This document shows positions 55,843 through 62,838 of a DNA stretch of 64,000 nucleotides, in pieces (within the stretch, counting starts at the first letter, position 1; the number at the start of each line of letters is the position of its first letter). A program made the translations under genes and the position numbers. Source of the stretch: Halalkalicoccus sp. NIPERK01 (GTDB lineage Archaea > Halobacteriota > Halobacteria > Halobacteriales > Halalkalicoccaceae). A model generated the notes under the pieces. That model was not told the origin of the DNA. It saw only the letters and a list, made by a program, of their open reading frames with translations, and made no database searches. The stretch lies in NCBI RefSeq assembly GCF_030287405.1, contig NZ_JASVVV010000001.1:912403-976402 (forward strand). Direction: 5' to 3'.

Positions 55843-56185
55843 CGGAGTCACCCCCACCATATCGCCACTTACCGTAGCCGATCGCCTCGAACTCCGGACG
55901 CTTCTTGATCGATTTAACGCGCTTTTTCAGTGTCTTCTTGTTCCGGACGTCGGTGTGGTTCCGGTACAGCTCCATGAGTCGCGCGCTGGTGACGACGTCG
56001 CCGACCTCGAGCTGGTCCATCACCGCCTGATCGCGACCACCGACACCGGAGGATGACCCTCCGTTATCGATTTGTTCTTCGAGCTCGGCGATCCGTTCGT
56101 CCTGCTCGTCGACGCGATCGCGAAGGGCGGCAACCTGCTTTCGAAGCGCCTCGATCAGCTGTGGATCGGGCTGATCGACGCTCAT
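55835..56185 (-). CDS. Coiled-coil protein with basic C-terminal domain (116 aa)
   Basis: MSVDQPDPQLIEALRKQVAA begins a coiled coil (ALRDRVDEQDERIAELEEQI), then a Gly/Ser linker and a C-terminal domain (VMDQLEVGDVVTSARLMELY, RNHTDVRNKKTLKKRVKSIK). The latter looks like a small winged-helix or nucleic-acid binding unit. The ATG at 56185 overlaps the upstream stop (ATGA). Confidence 0.6.
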   Translation of the reverse strand: MSVDQPDPQLIEALRKQVAALRDRVDEQDERIAELEEQIDNGGSSSGVGGRDQAVMDQLEVGDVVTSARLMELYRNHTDVRNKKTLKKRVKSIKKRPEFEAIGYGKWRYGGGDSDV

Positions 56186-56298
56186 AGCAGTACCTCCTCG
56201 GGCCGGTTCTGTCGACGGCAGTGGGGGCACTCACCGCTGAAGCCTCTCCGAGCATCCTCCGGAAGGATCGTGCCGCACGCCGTACAGGCGGGCGTCAT
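56182..56298 (-). CDS. Zinc-ribbon microprotein (38 aa)
   Basis: MTPACTACGTILPEDARRGF is followed by GECPHCRRQNRPEE. CTAC/CPHC pairs make a minimal zinc ribbon. It overlaps the genes on both sides by four bases each. Confidence 0.6.
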   Translation of the reverse strand: MTPACTACGTILPEDARRGFSGECPHCRRQNRPEEVLL

Positions 56299-56420
56299 CG
56301 AACCACCTCACGGTACTTCGGGCAGGACGCATTCGCACAGTACAGCTCGCCCTCGAATTCGAGCCCGGGCCGACCACACTCGGGGCAGGCGTCTGGGTGC
56401 GGGATCGGCGCCAGACTCAT
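56295..56420 (-). CDS. Zinc-ribbon microprotein (41 aa), first gene of the right-end operon
   Basis: MSLAPIPHPDACPECGRPGL continues EFEGELYCANASCPKYREVV, a C-x2-C...C-x4-C finger of topoisomerase-like style. GGAGGTG lies 5 bases before the ATG as a ribosome binding site, and a TATA-like tataaac (plus strand 56471-56477, gtttata leftwards) lies about 50 bp upstream. It seems to be the promoter-proximal gene of the leftward right-end block. Confidence 0.6.
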   Translation of the reverse strand: MSLAPIPHPDACPECGRPGLEFEGELYCANASCPKYREVVR

Positions 56421-56470
56421 GACGCCACCTCCGTGGCCGTGGCTGTCGGAGTTGATAAACCGAAACGCGG

Positions 56471-56477
56471 TATAAAC
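56471..56477 (-). promoter_or_regulatory. TATA-like box for the right-end operon
   Basis: GTTTATA on the minus strand, 51 bp before the ATG at 56420, predicts a start point near 56445 and a leader of about 25 bases carrying a GGAGGTG Shine-Dalgarno sequence. Confidence 0.45.
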
Positions 56478-56515
56478 AACCGCGCTGATCCCGTCGCTAC
56501 GGGATTCGCTTCGTG

Positions 56516-56532
56516 AGGATTGTGCGTGGGTG
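56516..56532 (+). repeat. 17-bp direct repeat, right copy (inside the provirus)
   Basis: The sequence is identical to 12127-12143, and lies 36 bp inside the right att core. It carries the same TGCGTGGG octamer as the tRNA acceptor end. Confidence 0.8.
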
Positions 56533-56567
56533 CTGTTCCGTGAGGAGTATCAGCACCGTTGGGGTAG

Positions 56568-56652
<85 letters not shown>

Positions 56653-56788
56653 TCGCGTGCGTCTTTGCACCCGACTCTATTCCACCTCCGATAAAAGGGC
56701 TTTCGTTTCGCCGGTCCCCTGGCCAGGTTTCCCACCCCCAACGCGGGATCGACCGTATATTCAAATGTCCGGGTTCCGTAGGAGTCAC

Positions 56789-57286
56789 ATGGCGAAGTAC
56801 TCCACCGGCGACTCCGCGGGCGGGGGCGACGGCGGCTCCTGTGAACTCTGTGGGGCGACCTCGGGATCGCTCACGACGGCGTCGATCGCCGGGGCGACCC
56901 TGCAGGTCTGTTCTGCCTGTACGCCCCACGACGACGCCAAGAAGGAGCGACGCGAGGAGGCGCCGGACGAGCGCGACCGCAAGAAGCGCGCCGCCCGCAC
57001 GGTCGCGAAGATGCACGACGCCCAGCAGGGCGACTCGACCCGCTGGGAGCGCGAGGGCACCAACTACGCCGACGATCCGCTGCCCTACCTCGTCTCGGAC
57101 TACGGGGACCGGTTTCGCGAGGCCAGACGCGACGCCGGCCTCCAGATCGACGAGCTCGCCGACTCGCTGGACGTTCCCGAAGAACAGCTCGTGGCCGTCG
57201 AACAGGGTCGTGCCGCACGCGCGGACGTCGGCGGGTCGCTCATCGCCGCCCTCGAGTCCGAACTCGACGTCGAACTCGCCGAGTAG
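56789..57286 (+). CDS. Archaeal MBF1-like transcription factor
   Basis: The 165-residue protein has an N-terminal zinc ribbon (CELCGATSGSL ... VCSACTPHDD), a basic linker (ERDRKKRAARTVAKMH) and a Cro-type HTH (GDRFREARRDAGLQIDELAD, SLDVPEEQLVAVEQG). This order is that of archaeal MBF1 proteins, which associate with the ribosome or with transcription. TATA-like cgtatattc lies about 30 bp before the ATG, so the mRNA should be nearly leaderless. It is the first gene right of tRNA-Leu. Confidence 0.88.
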   Translation: MAKYSTGDSAGGGDGGSCELCGATSGSLTTASIAGATLQVCSACTPHDDAKKERREEAPDERDRKKRAARTVAKMHDAQQGDSTRWEREGTNYADDPLPYLVSDYGDRFREARRDAGLQIDELADSLDVPEEQLVAVEQGRAARADVGGSLIAALESELDVELAE

Positions 57287-57317
57287 GTTTTCCACCTGCG
57301 GCGAAAAGCCAACCCCG

Positions 57318-58538
57318 ATGAACTCCCTGGCACCCGACGAACCCTACCGGAGCGAGTTCGAGACACGCGTCGAGGACGTCGACGGACGCGAGGTCGTCCT
57401 CGAGCGCACGTACTTCTACCCCGAGAGCGGGGGCCAGCCCGCCGACAGGGGTGAGATCGGCGGCGCTACGGTCGCCGACGTACAGGAACGCGACGGGGAA
57501 GTCGTTCACACGACCGCCGAGGAAACCGACCTCGAACCCGGCGCGACGGTCGCCTGCACGGTCGATTCGGCGTTTCGAACCTACTGCATGCGAACACACA
57601 CCGCGAGTCACGTCCTCTACGGCGCGGGCCGTCGCCTCCTCGACGACCTCGGCTACGGCGGGTTCGATATCGACGATCGAAAGGCCCGTATTGACTTCGA
57701 GACCACCACCGAGATCGACGACGCACTCCTCGTGGAGCTCGAAGCGCTCGCGAACCGCGCGGTCTGGGAGGGCCGGCCCGTCTCGTGGGAGACGGTCCCC
57801 ACGACCGAGGCCCGCGCCCGCGAGGGCGTCGCGTTCAACACGAAGACCGAGGAGGGGGTCTTCGACGACGGCGACGGGGTTCGGGTCGTGACGGTCGGCG
57901 GCAGTGAGACGGGAGACGCTGCGGCCGATCCGTGGGACGCAGCGGCGTGCGGTGGCACGCACGTCTCGAACACCCGCGAGATCGGTCTCATATCGGTTCT
58001 CGACCGGTCGAACCCCGGCGAGGGGCTGACGCGGGTGGAGCTAGCGGTCGGTCCCGCGGCCATCGAGCATCGGGCCGAAACGCGGGCGTCGGCGCTGGCT
58101 GCCGCCCGCGAACTCGGCGTTCGCGTCTCGGACCTCCGGGGAGCGATCGAGCGCCAGCGAGCGGAACTGGAGGACCTGACGAGCGAGCGCGACTCGCTGC
58201 TCGAACGGGTCGCGGACGCGCAGATCGACGCGCTCCCCGAACCGGTCGAACGCGACGGCGAACGCTGGCTCGTCGGCTCGCTGTCGGGGATCGACGGCGA
58301 CACGCTGTCGGACCGGGCGCGCGACCTGGCCGGCGAGGAGTGTGAGGTGGTCGCGCTCGTCACGGACGGGAACCCGGTGACGGTCGCCGTCGCGAGCGCG
58401 GGCGAGACGGACGCGGGCGCGGTCGTCGACTCCCTGACGAGCGAGTTCGGCGGGGGCGGTGGCGGCGGCCCCGAGTTCGCACAGGGTGGGGGGATCGCGG
58501 CCGACCCCGACGAGGTCGTGTCGTTCCTGCGCGAGTGA
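57318..58538 (+). CDS. AlaX-type alanyl-tRNA editing protein with DHHA1 domain
   Basis: The 406-residue protein corresponds to the editing half of alanyl-tRNA synthetase. RTYFYPESGGQPADRGEI opens the domain; the metal-binding HTASHVL and, later, CGGTHVSNT supply the HxxxH and CxxxH ligands. A coiled coil (about 255-300) precedes a DHHA1 domain ending in a Gly-rich segment (FGGGGGGGPEFAQGGG). It deacylates tRNA-Ala wrongly charged with Ser or Gly. It lacks the aminoacylation domain, so it works in trans. Confidence 0.88.
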   Translation: MNSLAPDEPYRSEFETRVEDVDGREVVLERTYFYPESGGQPADRGEIGGATVADVQERDGEVVHTTAEETDLEPGATVACTVDSAFRTYCMRTHTASHVLYGAGRRLLDDLGYGGFDIDDRKARIDFETTTEIDDALLVELEALANRAVWEGRPVSWETVPTTEARAREGVAFNTKTEEGVFDDGDGVRVVTVGGSETGDAAADPWDAAACGGTHVSNTREIGLISVLDRSNPGEGLTRVELAVGPAAIEHRAETRASALAAARELGVRVSDLRGAIERQRAELEDLTSERDSLLERVADAQIDALPEPVERDGERWLVGSLSGIDGDTLSDRARDLAGEECEVVALVTDGNPVTVAVASAGETDAGAVVDSLTSEFGGGGGGGPEFAQGGGIAADPDEVVSFLRE

Positions 58539-58579
58539 GTGATCGATCATCTTTTTTCGTCCGTGACCGAACGGGCGGT

Positions 58580-59698
58580 ATGGAACTCACGTCGGAGCAG
58601 CGTGCGATCCGGGACGTGGTCCGGGAGTTCGCCACGGAGGAGCTACGGCCCCGAGCGGCCGAGGCCGACCGCACCCAGACGTTCCCCGAGGAGGTCTGGG
58701 ACGGACTGGCGGACCTCGACCTGACCGGTCTTACTGTGCCCGAGGCCTACGGCGGGTTCGAGTCCGACAGGACGACCTACAGCCTCGTCAACGAGGAACT
58801 CGCCTACGGCCACCTCTCGGTGGCCACCGCCCTCTCGGTCCACTGTCTGGCCACCTCGTGTATCGCGGAGTTCGGGAGCGACGACCTGAAGGAACGGTGG
58901 CTCCCCGAGATGGTCGCGGGGCGGCCCGTCGGTGCCTTCGCCCTCTCGGAACCCGAGGCGGGGTCGAACCCCGCGGAGATGTCGACTCGGGCCGAGCGCG
59001 ACGGCGAGGAGTACGTCATCGACGGGAAGAAACAGTGGATCACGAACGGTTCGCGCGCGGGCGTCGTGATCCTCTTCGCGAAGACGGGCGAGGGCGAGGT
59101 GACGCAGTTCCTCGTGCCCGCCGACAGCGAGGGCCTCGACGTAGGGAAGAAGGAGGAGAAACTCGGATTGCGCGCGAGCGACACCACCGCCCTGTTGTTC
59201 GACGGCGTGCGGATCCCAGCGGAGAACCGCCTCACCGAGGAGGGGCGCGGGCTGAGCGCCGCCCTCTCGACCCTGACCGGCGGGCGGATCGGGATCGCGA
59301 GTCAGGCGGTCGGACTGGCGCAGGCCGCGATGGACGACGCGCTCGCCTACGCGGGGGAGCGCGAGCAGTTCGGCGGGCCCATCGGCGACATCCAGACGAT
59401 CCAGCACAAGCTCGCCGACATGGAGACGAAGCTCCGGGCCGCCCGCCTCCTGACGCGCGAGGCCGCCCGCAAGGAGGACGCGGGCGAGGACCCACGGATG
59501 GACGCGAGCGTCGCCAAGTACTTCGCGAGCGAGGCGGCCATGGAGATCACGAACGAGGCCGTCCAGATCCACGGCGGGGCGGGATATACCACCGATTTCG
59601 ACGTGGAGCGCTACTACCGGGACGCGCGGATCACGACGATCTACGAGGGGACGAGCCAGATCCAGAAGAGCGTGATCGCCCGTGAACTGTTGAAATAG
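58580..59698 (+). CDS. Acyl-CoA dehydrogenase
   Basis: The 372-residue flavoprotein shows the family's order: N-terminal helical domain (MELTSEQRAIRDVVREFATE), beta domain with AFALSEPEAGSNPAEMSTRA and KQWITNGSRAGVVILFAK, and C-terminal helical domain with REQFGGPIGDIQTIQHKLAD and QIHGGAGYTTDFDVERYYRD. The catalytic base region (YEGTSQIQKSVIAREL) is complete. It oxidises acyl-CoA to enoyl-CoA; chain length cannot be determined. The intergenic hairpin cluster follows its stop. Confidence 0.93.
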   Translation: MELTSEQRAIRDVVREFATEELRPRAAEADRTQTFPEEVWDGLADLDLTGLTVPEAYGGFESDRTTYSLVNEELAYGHLSVATALSVHCLATSCIAEFGSDDLKERWLPEMVAGRPVGAFALSEPEAGSNPAEMSTRAERDGEEYVIDGKKQWITNGSRAGVVILFAKTGEGEVTQFLVPADSEGLDVGKKEEKLGLRASDTTALLFDGVRIPAENRLTEEGRGLSAALSTLTGGRIGIASQAVGLAQAAMDDALAYAGEREQFGGPIGDIQTIQHKLADMETKLRAARLLTREAARKEDAGEDPRMDASVAKYFASEAAMEITNEAVQIHGGAGYTTDFDVERYYRDARITTIYEGTSQIQKSVIARELLK

Positions 59699-59990
59699 CC
59701 GGTACCGTGCGGTGCGTCGGTTGGCGGCGCGGTGGCCGGCGCGAGCGGAGCCGTCACTCTCGACGGCTCCGCGAGCGGGCGGGGAAGGGCTGGTGTCCTC
59801 GGAAGCGGTGCGCGATCTTCTCGCGGGCCTTCGGCCCGCTCGAACGGCCAGAGGGACCTTCGGTCCCTCGCTGTCGCGCACCGCGGCCTGCTGTCCTGGC
59901 GGACATGAAAAGGGCGAGGCACGGCTGCCAAGCCGTGCCGAGGGCTTTCGTGGGCAAGCTATTTTTCCTCCCCACCGCCTAACACCGGGT
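59699..59990 (+). ncRNA. Intergenic structured element with nested hairpins (candidate RNA)
   Basis: Perfect pairings: GCGGAGCCGT/ACGGCTCCGC (59745-59754 with 59763-59772); an outer 11-bp stem GCGGTGCGCGA/TCGCGCACCGC (59805-59815 with 59874-59884) enclosing two hairpins, GCGGGCC-TTC-GGCCCGC (59823-59839) and GAGGGACC-TTC-GGTCCCTC (59851-59869); then GGCACGGCT/AGCCGTGCC (59918-59926 with 59931-59939). A ctattttt T-run follows at 59959. No protein-coding frame is supported here. It may be a 3'-UTR element of the dehydrogenase mRNA, a separate ncRNA, or a DNA repeat. Confidence 0.5.
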
Positions 59991-60542
59991 ATGACTGGCG
60001 GGCCACGCCGGATCGACGACGGGTGGGAGGCGATCATCTACGACCTCGACGGCACCCTCGTCGATCTGGCGGTCGACTGGGACGAGGTCGCGACCGCGGT
60101 GGTGGGAACGTTCGCGAAACGGGGGATCGACACGAGCGGAAACCTCTGGGACCTGCTCGAACGCGCCTCGCGGGCGGACCTGCGCGGGCACGTCGAGGAG
60201 ATCATCTCGGAGTACGAACGCGAGGGGGCCCGATACTCCGAGCGGTTGCCCCTCGCGGAGCAAGTGATCGAGGAGGAGCGCCCGATCGCGGTCTGCTCGC
60301 TCAACTGCGAGGAGGCGTGTCGGATCGCGCTCGCCACCCACGGCCTCGAGGAACACGTCGACGCGGTGATCGGGCGGGACTCGGCCGCGAAGCCGAAACC
60401 CGACCCCGGGCCGCTCGAGGCGGCCGCGGCGGCGCTCGAGGTGCCGCCCGAACGGACGGTGTTCGTCGGCGACACCGACCGGGACGCGATCACCGCCGAA
60501 CGCGCCGGGACGGGCTTTCTGTACGTCCGTGACCTGTTCTAG
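59991..60542 (+). CDS. HAD-superfamily hydrolase (phosphatase-like)
   Basis: All four HAD motifs are visible in 183 residues: IIYDLDGTLVDL (motif I), VCSLN (II), KPKPDP (III) and VFVGDTDRDAITA (IV). A short helical cap sits between motifs I and II. It probably dephosphorylates a small molecule such as phosphoglycolate; the substrate is not evident. The ATG at 59991 follows the T-run after the hairpin cluster. Confidence 0.88.
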   Translation: MTGGPRRIDDGWEAIIYDLDGTLVDLAVDWDEVATAVVGTFAKRGIDTSGNLWDLLERASRADLRGHVEEIISEYEREGARYSERLPLAEQVIEEERPIAVCSLNCEEACRIALATHGLEEHVDAVIGRDSAAKPKPDPGPLEAAAAALEVPPERTVFVGDTDRDAITAERAGTGFLYVRDLF

Positions 60543-60784
60543 ACGCGCTCTCGCTCCGCCCGTCTGCGCGCGTAGAGGAACGTCGTGAGGCCGATGGCGA
60601 TCCAGACGACCGACCCCACTCGGACGGTGAACTTGAGGCGGTCGCCCCACGTCGGCAACACGGTCGCGGTAGAGAGCAGCGCGACCACGGGTGCGCCGAC
60701 GACGATAGTGAGCACGAACGTGACCTGCATGACCCACGCGTAGTCGACCCCCTCGGGGTCGTGGCGTTCGACGGGGGTTGGCAC
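60539..60784 (-). CDS. Two-helix membrane protein (81 aa)
   Basis: The protein begins MPTPVERHDPEGVDYAWVMQ, with two membrane helices (VTFVLTIVVGAPVVALLSTA and RVGSVVWIAIGLTTFLYARR). It resembles small DUF5822-type haloarchaeal membrane proteins, an uncertain assignment. It converges on the HAD gene with a four-base overlap and diverges from panB. Confidence 0.65.
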   Translation of the reverse strand: MPTPVERHDPEGVDYAWVMQVTFVLTIVVGAPVVALLSTATVLPTWGDRLKFTVRVGSVVWIAIGLTTFLYARRRAERERV

Positions 60785-60874
60785 GCCCGACGGTGGGCGT
60801 GGCGCGGTCGTAAGCCTGTGGATTCGGGCTGCGAAAACCGCGGGCGTTTAGGTCGGGCGGCGGCAACCCCCTCC

Positions 60875-61681
60875 ATGCCGACTGTCGCGGACATTCGCGC
60901 GGCCAACGAGACGATCACGATGCTCACCGCCTACGACGCCCCGACCGCCGAACTCGTCGAGCGGGCGGGCATCGACGTGATCCTCGTCGGCGACAGCATG
61001 GGAAACGCCGTCCTGGGCCACGACTCGACGCTCCCCGTGACTATCGAGGAGGTCGCGAGCAGGACGGCAGCCGTCTCCCGCGTGACCGACGAGGCGCTGG
61101 TCGTCGCGGACATGCCGTTTCTCTCCTTCGGGGTCGACGAGGCCGAGAGCATCGAGAACGCTGGGCGGATGGTGAAGGAGGCGGGCGCGGACGCCGTCAA
61201 ACTCGAGAGCGGCCCCCACACCGTCGGGTTGACCGAACGGCTCGTCGAGTTGGGGATCCCGGTGATGGCCCACCTCGGGCTCACCCCCCAGCGCGTCAAC
61301 CAGATCGGCGGCTACGGCCGCCAGGGGACCACGAGGGAGGCCGCCGCGGAGATCGTGGACCTCGCGCGCGCCCACGAGGAGGCCGGCGCCTTCTCGCTGG
61401 TGCTCGAACACGTCCCCGCGAACCTCGCCGCGGGGATCACGGAAGCGCTCGACGTCCCGACGATCGGGATCGGTGCGGGTCCCGACTGTGACGGGCAGGT
61501 CCTCGTCATCACCGACGTGATCGGTCTCGGCGACTGGTCGCCGCCCTTCTCGAAGCAGTTCGGCGACGTTCGCGGCGAGATCGAATCGGCCGTCGGGAAG
61601 TACAAGGAGGCCGTCGAGAGCGGCGAGTTTCCCGCCGAGGAGCACTCGGAGACGGTCGAGGAGATCGACGACGTCTACTGA
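60875..61681 (+). CDS. panB: 3-methyl-2-oxobutanoate hydroxymethyltransferase
   Basis: This 268-residue enzyme makes ketopantoate from alpha-ketoisovalerate in pantothenate/CoA synthesis. Diagnostic segments: ITMLTAYDAPTAELVERAGI, ILVGDSMGNAVLGHDSTLPV, VVADMPFLSF, GADAVKLESG, PVMAHLGLTPQRVNQIGGYG and IGIGAGPDCDGQVLVITDVI. The metal-binding Asp and active-site Lys/Glu are present. The ATG at 60875 is used since the upstream open frame overlaps the divergent gene. Confidence 0.95.
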   Translation: MPTVADIRAANETITMLTAYDAPTAELVERAGIDVILVGDSMGNAVLGHDSTLPVTIEEVASRTAAVSRVTDEALVVADMPFLSFGVDEAESIENAGRMVKEAGADAVKLESGPHTVGLTERLVELGIPVMAHLGLTPQRVNQIGGYGRQGTTREAAAEIVDLARAHEEAGAFSLVLEHVPANLAAGITEALDVPTIGIGAGPDCDGQVLVITDVIGLGDWSPPFSKQFGDVRGEIESAVGKYKEAVESGEFPAEEHSETVEEIDDVY

Positions 61682-62448
61682 GCGCGACCGAGGAACTCCG
61701 AGACGACCTCGTTGAACGCCGCCGGTCGTTCGAGCATCGCCAGATGCGCCGCCTCGTCGATCGTTTCGAACTCGCAGTCGGGCATCTCCTCGGCCAGATA
61801 CGCGTGATAGTTGGGAGGCGTGAGCCGGTCGTGTTCGCCACAGACCGCGAGTGCCGGGACGTCGATCCGGTCGAGGTCGCCGCGCACGTCGAAGGTGTGA
61901 CAGCTCAGGAAGTCACGCTCGACGACCGCCCTCCCACAGGACCGCATCGCCTCCCGCGAGAGCGCGACGAGGTCGTCGTCGGCGTCGTAAAAGAGCCGTT
62001 CGGGTTCGTGGAGGAAGTCGACGGCGCGCTCGAAGTCGTCGGCGAGCCACGCGAGGAGGTCCTCGAGGACCGCGAGTCGCGCGCCGGTGCCGACGAGGAC
62101 CAGCGCGTCGGGTTCGAACTCGCGGTAGAGGGCGACGTGGAGGGAGACGGCCCCGCCCAGCGAGTTGCCGACGAGGACTCCCGACCCCGTCTCCTCGGCC
62201 ACGGCGATCACGTCGTCGGCGTACGCCGAGAGGGTACTGAAACCCGGGTCGGCGTCGATGTCGTCGCTGTCGCCGTGGCCCGAGAGGTCGAGCGCGACGA
62301 CGGGTCGCTCGTCGGCCATCCTGGCCTGGGACTTCCAGACGCCGCGTTCGCCGCCGCTGCCGTGAACACAGAGCATCGCCGGCCCTTCGCCGCCTCGGTC
62401 GTGGCGTTCGTAGGTGGTCTCCCGGCCGTGGTGCGAGACGGTCTCCAT
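61675..62448 (-). CDS. Alpha/beta-hydrolase
   Basis: The 257-residue protein has the oxyanion motif CVHGSGGERGVW, nucleophile elbow GNSLGGAVSLH, the acid in AVCGEHDRLTPP and the His in IDEAAHLAMLERP. This is a complete alpha/beta-hydrolase catalytic triad. The substrate is unknown. It converges on panB with the last bases overlapping. Confidence 0.88.
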   Translation of the reverse strand: METVSHHGRETTYERHDRGGEGPAMLCVHGSGGERGVWKSQARMADERPVVALDLSGHGDSDDIDADPGFSTLSAYADDVIAVAEETGSGVLVGNSLGGAVSLHVALYREFEPDALVLVGTGARLAVLEDLLAWLADDFERAVDFLHEPERLFYDADDDLVALSREAMRSCGRAVVERDFLSCHTFDVRGDLDRIDVPALAVCGEHDRLTPPNYHAYLAEEMPDCEFETIDEAAHLAMLERPAAFNEVVSEFLGRAQ

Positions 62449-62589
62449 ACGGTCGGTTCGGCCGCTCGTCTGATAAAGCTCATTACCCCGAACCGCAATA
62501 CAACCGCTCGGGCGTTGCCCCCCTCCAGTAGTGCTACTTCTTGAGAAAGGCTTTTATATTCAAATGACTAACTTGGAGTTAGTATCATC
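62449..62589. promoter_or_regulatory. Divergent intergenic region with operator for the Hsp20-like/cdc48 operon
   Basis: The region separates the leftward hydrolase gene and the rightward operon. It includes the TATA-like cttttatatt at 62551-62560 and the dyad at 62567-62583. Confidence 0.6.
62567..62583 (+). promoter_or_regulatory. 17-bp dyad ACTAAC-N5-GTTAGT between TATA box and start codon
   Basis: The 6-bp arms are exact complements around TTGGA. The TATA box lies 7 bp upstream and the ATG 7 bp downstream, so the dyad covers the expected transcription start. A protein bound here would repress the Hsp20-like/cdc48 operon. Confidence 0.62.
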
Positions 62590-62838
62590 ATGACCCCACA
62601 GCACATCACGGACGGGCGCGACACCCTGGTTCGCCGCTACGAGTACGACGACGAGGCCGTGATCGCGATCGACCTCGGCAGCGAGGCGAGCGACGCGAGC
62701 GTCGACGTCGTCGACGACACCGCGATCGTCGTCGTCGAGACGGCGGAGGGCGAACGCCAGGAGGAGTTCGACCTTCCGAGCGAGGGAGCACGAGCGTTTA
62801 TCAAAAACGGCGTCCTTACCATCGAGGTAGAGTCATGA
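62590..62838 (+). CDS. Small Hsp20-like / DUF7127-type protein
   Basis: The 82-residue acidic protein resembles an alpha-crystallin sandwich: [58 protein letters not shown] with the terminal IxV-like IEVES. The strand order and final motif are as in Hsp20. The stop overlaps the cdc48 start (ATGA), so the chaperone-like protein is made with the unfoldase. Confidence 0.75.
   Translation: MTPQHITDGRDTLVRRYEYDDEAVIAIDLGSEASDASVDVVDDTAIVVVETAEGERQEEFDLPSEGARAFIKNGVLTIEVES

Noticed and set aside
59699-59990. SRP RNA or RNase P RNA
   Set aside because: The conserved SRP helix-8 and RNase P core sequences are not visible, and the element is too short for either.
59712-60542. HAD gene starting at 59712 (276 aa)
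   Set aside because: The extra 93 residues run through the hairpin cluster and have no HAD features. The ATG at 59991 lies just before the domain.
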